Shown here piece after piece: positions 41,481-43,941 of a stretch of DNA of 43,941 nt (position 1 is its first letter; each line of letters starts with the position of its first letter). The notes beneath the pieces are model-generated. The model had not been told where the DNA came from, did no database searches, and worked only from the letters and a program-made list of their open reading frames with translations. A program made the position numbers and the translations under genes. This DNA is from an uncultured Atopobium sp. (GTDB lineage: Bacteria > Actinomycetota > Coriobacteriia > Coriobacteriales > Atopobiaceae), in NCBI GenBank assembly GCA_946647055.1, contig CAMPCT010000001.1:1-43941 (forward strand), written 5' to 3'.

Positions 41481-43941
41481 GTGGCTGACAACGATAACCG
41501 CAATGATGGGCTGTTCGATGACGACGACCTCGAGCGCGAGGACGAGATTGACGAGATAGGGGAGGAGGACCTCGACGAGGATGAGGACGAGGACGAGGAG
41601 TTCGACCCCGAGACGGGCGTGTCCTCGAGCCTAGCCGGCGCCAACCTCTCCCACACCCTCTCCGACGAGGCCGGCACCCGCCTCGACCTCACCGACATCC
41701 ACGGTGGCGCGCTCAAGCCCATCGAGATGTCCCAGGAGATGAAGGCGTCCTTCCTCGAGTACTCCATGTCCGTCATCGTCGCCCGAGCCCTTCCCGATGT
41801 GCGCGACGGCCTCAAGCCGGTGCACCGTCGCATCCTCTATGCCATGAACGAGGCGGGCATCACCCCCAACCGTCCCCACAAGAAGTCCGCCTGGACGGTC
41901 GGCGAAGTCATGGGCAAGTACCACCCCCACGGTGACGCCGCCATCTACGACTCCATGGTCCGCATGGCCCAGGACTTCTCGATGAGGCTCCCGCTGGTCG
42001 ACGGCCACGGCAACTTCGGCTCCATCGACGGTGACCCCCCGGCAGCCATGCGCTACACGGAGAGCCGCCTCACGCGTGCCGCGGAGCAGATGCTGCGCGA
42101 CCTCGACAAGGAGACGGTCGACCTCCAGCCCAACTATGACGAGTCGCTCACCGAGCCCTCCGTCCTGCCCGCGCGCTTCCCCAACCTGCTCGTCAACGGC
42201 AGTTCGGGCATCGCCGTCGGCATGGCCACCAACGTGCCCCCGCACAACCTCAAGGAGGTCATCGACGCCACCTGCCTGATGATCGACAACCCTGACGTCA
42301 CCACCGACGAGCTCATGAGGGTCCTGCCCGGTCCCGACTTCCCCACGGGCGGCATCATCATGGGCAGCGAGGGCATCCGCGAGGCCTACGAGACCGGCCG
42401 CGGTTCCATCACCATCCGCTCGAAGGTCCACGTCGAGCAGATCAAGAACGGGCGCCAGCGCCTCGTCGTCACCGAGATTCCCTACCAGGTCAACAAGGGA
42501 CTGCTCCAGGAGAAGATCGCACAGGCGGTCAACGAGAAGAAGATCGAGGGCATCTCCGACATGCGCGACGAGTCCAACCGCAAGGGCATGCGCATCGTCA
42601 TCGACCTCAAGCAGGGCGCCGTTCCCGAGGTCGTCCTCAACAACCTCTACAAGAAGACCCAGCTCCAGTCCAGCTTTGGCATCATCGACATCGCGCTGGT
42701 CGACGGCGTGCCCCGCACCCTCTCGCTGCGCGAGATGCTGCACCACTACATCCAGCACCAGGTCCAGGTCATCACCAGGCGCTCCGAGTTCGACCTCAAG
42801 AAGGCCAAGAAGGAGCTCCACCTGCTCGAGGGCCTGCTCATCGCCGTCGACAACATCGACGAGATCGTCCACATCATCCGCTCCTCGTACGACGACGCCG
42901 AGGCCAAGGCCCGCATGAACGAGCGCTTTGGCATCGACGACGTCCAGGGCGAGCACATCCTCCAGATGCGCCTGCGCCGCCTCACCGGCCTCGCCCGCGA
43001 GAAGCTCGTCGAGGACATCGAGAAGCTCAAGGTCCTCATCGCCGACCTCGAGGACCTGCTCGCGCACGAGGAGCGCAAGCTCGAGGTCATCAAGACCGAG
43101 CTCCGCGAGATCTCCGACCGCTTTGGCAACAAGCGCAGGACCGAGATCGCCGGCGCCGCCATCGACCTCGACGTCGAGGACCTCATCGCCGAGGAGGACA
43201 TGGTCGTCACCGTCAGCCATGCCGGCTACATCAAGCGCGTCCCCGTGGGCGTGTACCGCTCCCAGAAGCGCGGCGGCAAGGGCGTCTCGGGCACCAACCT
43301 CAAGGAGAACGACTTCATCGAGGACATCTTCGTCGCCTCGACCCACGACTACGTCCTGTTCTTCACCAACAAGGGCAAGGTCTACCGCCTCAAGGTCCAC
43401 GAGCTGCCCACCGGCAGCCGCACGGCCCGTGGCTCGGCCATCGTGAACGTCCTCGCACTTGCCGAGGGCGAGCACCCCACCGCCGTCCTCACCTGCCGAG
43501 ACTTCCCGGCCAACGAGTTCCTCATGTTCGCCACCAGCTCGGGCATGGTCAAGAAGACCGCCATGAGCGCCTACGACCGCACGCGTCGCGATGGCATCAT
43601 CGCCATCAACCTCAAGGACGACGACGAGCTCATCGCCGTGCGTCGCGTCAAGGAGGGCGAGAAGGTCATCCTGGTCTCGTCCGACGGCAAGGCCATCCTC
43701 TTCGACGAGTCCGAGGTCCGCTCCATGGGCCGCGACACCACGGGCGTCCGCGGCATCACCCTCAAGGGCTACGCCAAGGTCCTGGGCATGGAGATCTCCA
43801 ACGGCAACGGCGACCTCTTCGTCATCACCGAGAAGGGTTACGGCAAGCGCACCCCCGTCTCCGAGTACCCCGAGCACAAGCGCGGTGGCCAGGGCGTCTA
43901 CACCATCGCCATGACGACCAAGAAGGGCCTGCTCGTGGGCT
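41481..43941 (+). CDS. gyrA: DNA gyrase subunit A with acidic N-terminal extension, 3' end outside window
   Basis: 820 codons are visible. The core begins near residue 88 ([22 protein letters not shown]). Before it are roughly 70 extra residues, 23 of 30 acidic between residues 13 and 42. The catalytic Tyr lies in [11 protein letters not shown]. The quinolone pocket reads [11 protein letters not shown], with Ala at the E. coli Ser83 position and Asp kept at 87. The gyrase-specific GyrA box is [11 protein letters not shown] start with AAAGG about seven bases upstream. The gene continues past the window. Confidence 0.95.
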   Translation, partial: MADNDNRNDGLFDDDDLEREDEIDEIGEEDLDEDEDEDEEFDPETGVSSSLAGANLSHTLSDEAGTRLDLTDIHGGALKPIEMSQEMKASFLEYSMSVIVARALPDVRDGLKPVHRRILYAMNEAGITPNRPHKKSAWTVGEVMGKYHPHGDAAIYDSMVRMAQDFSMRLPLVDGHGNFGSIDGDPPAAMRYTESRLTRAAEQMLRDLDKETVDLQPNYDESLTEPSVLPARFPNLLVNGSSGIAVGMATNVPPHNLKEVIDATCLMIDNPDVTTDELMRVLPGPDFPTGGIIMGSEGIREAYETGRGSITIRSKVHVEQIKNGRQRLVVTEIPYQVNKGLLQEKIAQAVNEKKIEGISDMRDESNRKGMRIVIDLKQGAVPEVVLNNLYKKTQLQSSFGIIDIALVDGVPRTLSLREMLHHYIQHQVQVITRRSEFDLKKAKKELHLLEGLLIAVDNIDEIVHIIRSSYDDAEAKARMNERFGIDDVQGEHILQMRLRRLTGLAREKLVEDIEKLKVLIADLEDLLAHEERKLEVIKTELREISDRFGNKRRTEIAGAAIDLDVEDLIAEEDMVVTVSHAGYIKRVPVGVYRSQKRGGKGVSGTNLKENDFIEDIFVASTHDYVLFFTNKGKVYRLKVHELPTGSRTARGSAIVNVLALAEGEHPTAVLTCRDFPANEFLMFATSSGMVKKTAMSAYDRTRRDGIIAINLKDDDELIAVRRVKEGEKVILVSSDGKAILFDESEVRSMGRDTTGVRGITLKGYAKVLGMEISNGNGDLFVITEKGYGKRTPVSEYPEHKRGGQGVYTIAMTTKKGLLVG

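Overview
The window (about 44 kb, GC-rich) is a chromosomal replication-origin neighbourhood of a high-GC Gram-positive bacterium. Several traits point to class Coriobacteriia, probably an Olsenella/Atopobium-like member: the order rpmH-rnpA-yidD-yidC-khpB / rsmG-parA-parB on one side of the origin and dnaA-dnaN-recF-dciA-gyrB-gyrA on the other, a strictly anaerobic class III ribonucleotide reductase, a PafBC-like WYL pair, and a thioester/VaFE-type surface adhesin. The taxon is an inference from gene content and order. Most genes left of about 33.5 kb lie on the minus strand and all genes to the right lie on the plus strand, as expected for two forks leaving an origin at about 33.5-36.5 kb.

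Region by region. 1-6.3 kb: purC (cut by the window edge), a two-component system, a Tat lipoprotein, a TSCPD-domain protein and purB, punctuated by palindromic REP elements of one family. 6.3-7.4 kb: a REP-associated tyrosine transposase (RAYT) flanked by near-identical inverted copies of a second REP family, with three DnaA-box-like repeats in front of it. 7.4-10.6 kb: argH and argG behind a leader that encodes an Arg-rich peptide and an intrinsic terminator, i.e. a candidate arginine attenuator. 10.7-13.9 kb: an anaerobic ribonucleotide reductase locus in which the C-terminal glycyl-radical segment is not part of NrdD but is a separate 65-residue gene with its own NrdR-box promoter, followed by nrdG. 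14.1-15.7 kb: tRNA-Lys, an M29 aminopeptidase and tRNA-Gly. 15.9-21.1 kb: a 1042-residue cell-wall adhesin (thioester domain, Cna-B-like repeats, VaFE/ester-bond domain, sortase signal) and a membrane protein related to M28 peptidases that appears to have lost catalytic residues. 21.3-28.3 kb: two WYL regulators, a DinG-like exonuclease-helicase, ddl and rlmN.

28.4-33.5 kb holds the segregation and ribosome/membrane genes. parS sites cluster upstream of parA. One is inside rsmG and another is inside a diverged duplicate of the rsmG 3' end. 33.5-36.5 kb is a bipartite oriC: DnaA boxes upstream of an uncharacterised GHKL-ATPase/winged-helix gene, boxes at the dnaA promoter, and a dnaA-dnaN spacer with DnaA boxes followed by a DnaA-trio and an AT-rich stretch. 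The window ends inside gyrA, which carries an unusual acidic N-terminal extension.

The most noteworthy observations are the split NrdD, the DnaA-trio origin with an unknown ATPase gene between its two halves, the rsmG-derived parS duplicate, the RAYT/REP unit with DnaA-box repeats, and the structured 309-bp REP-bounded element upstream of purC/HK. All functional assignments rest on motif recognition by eye; no database search was run.
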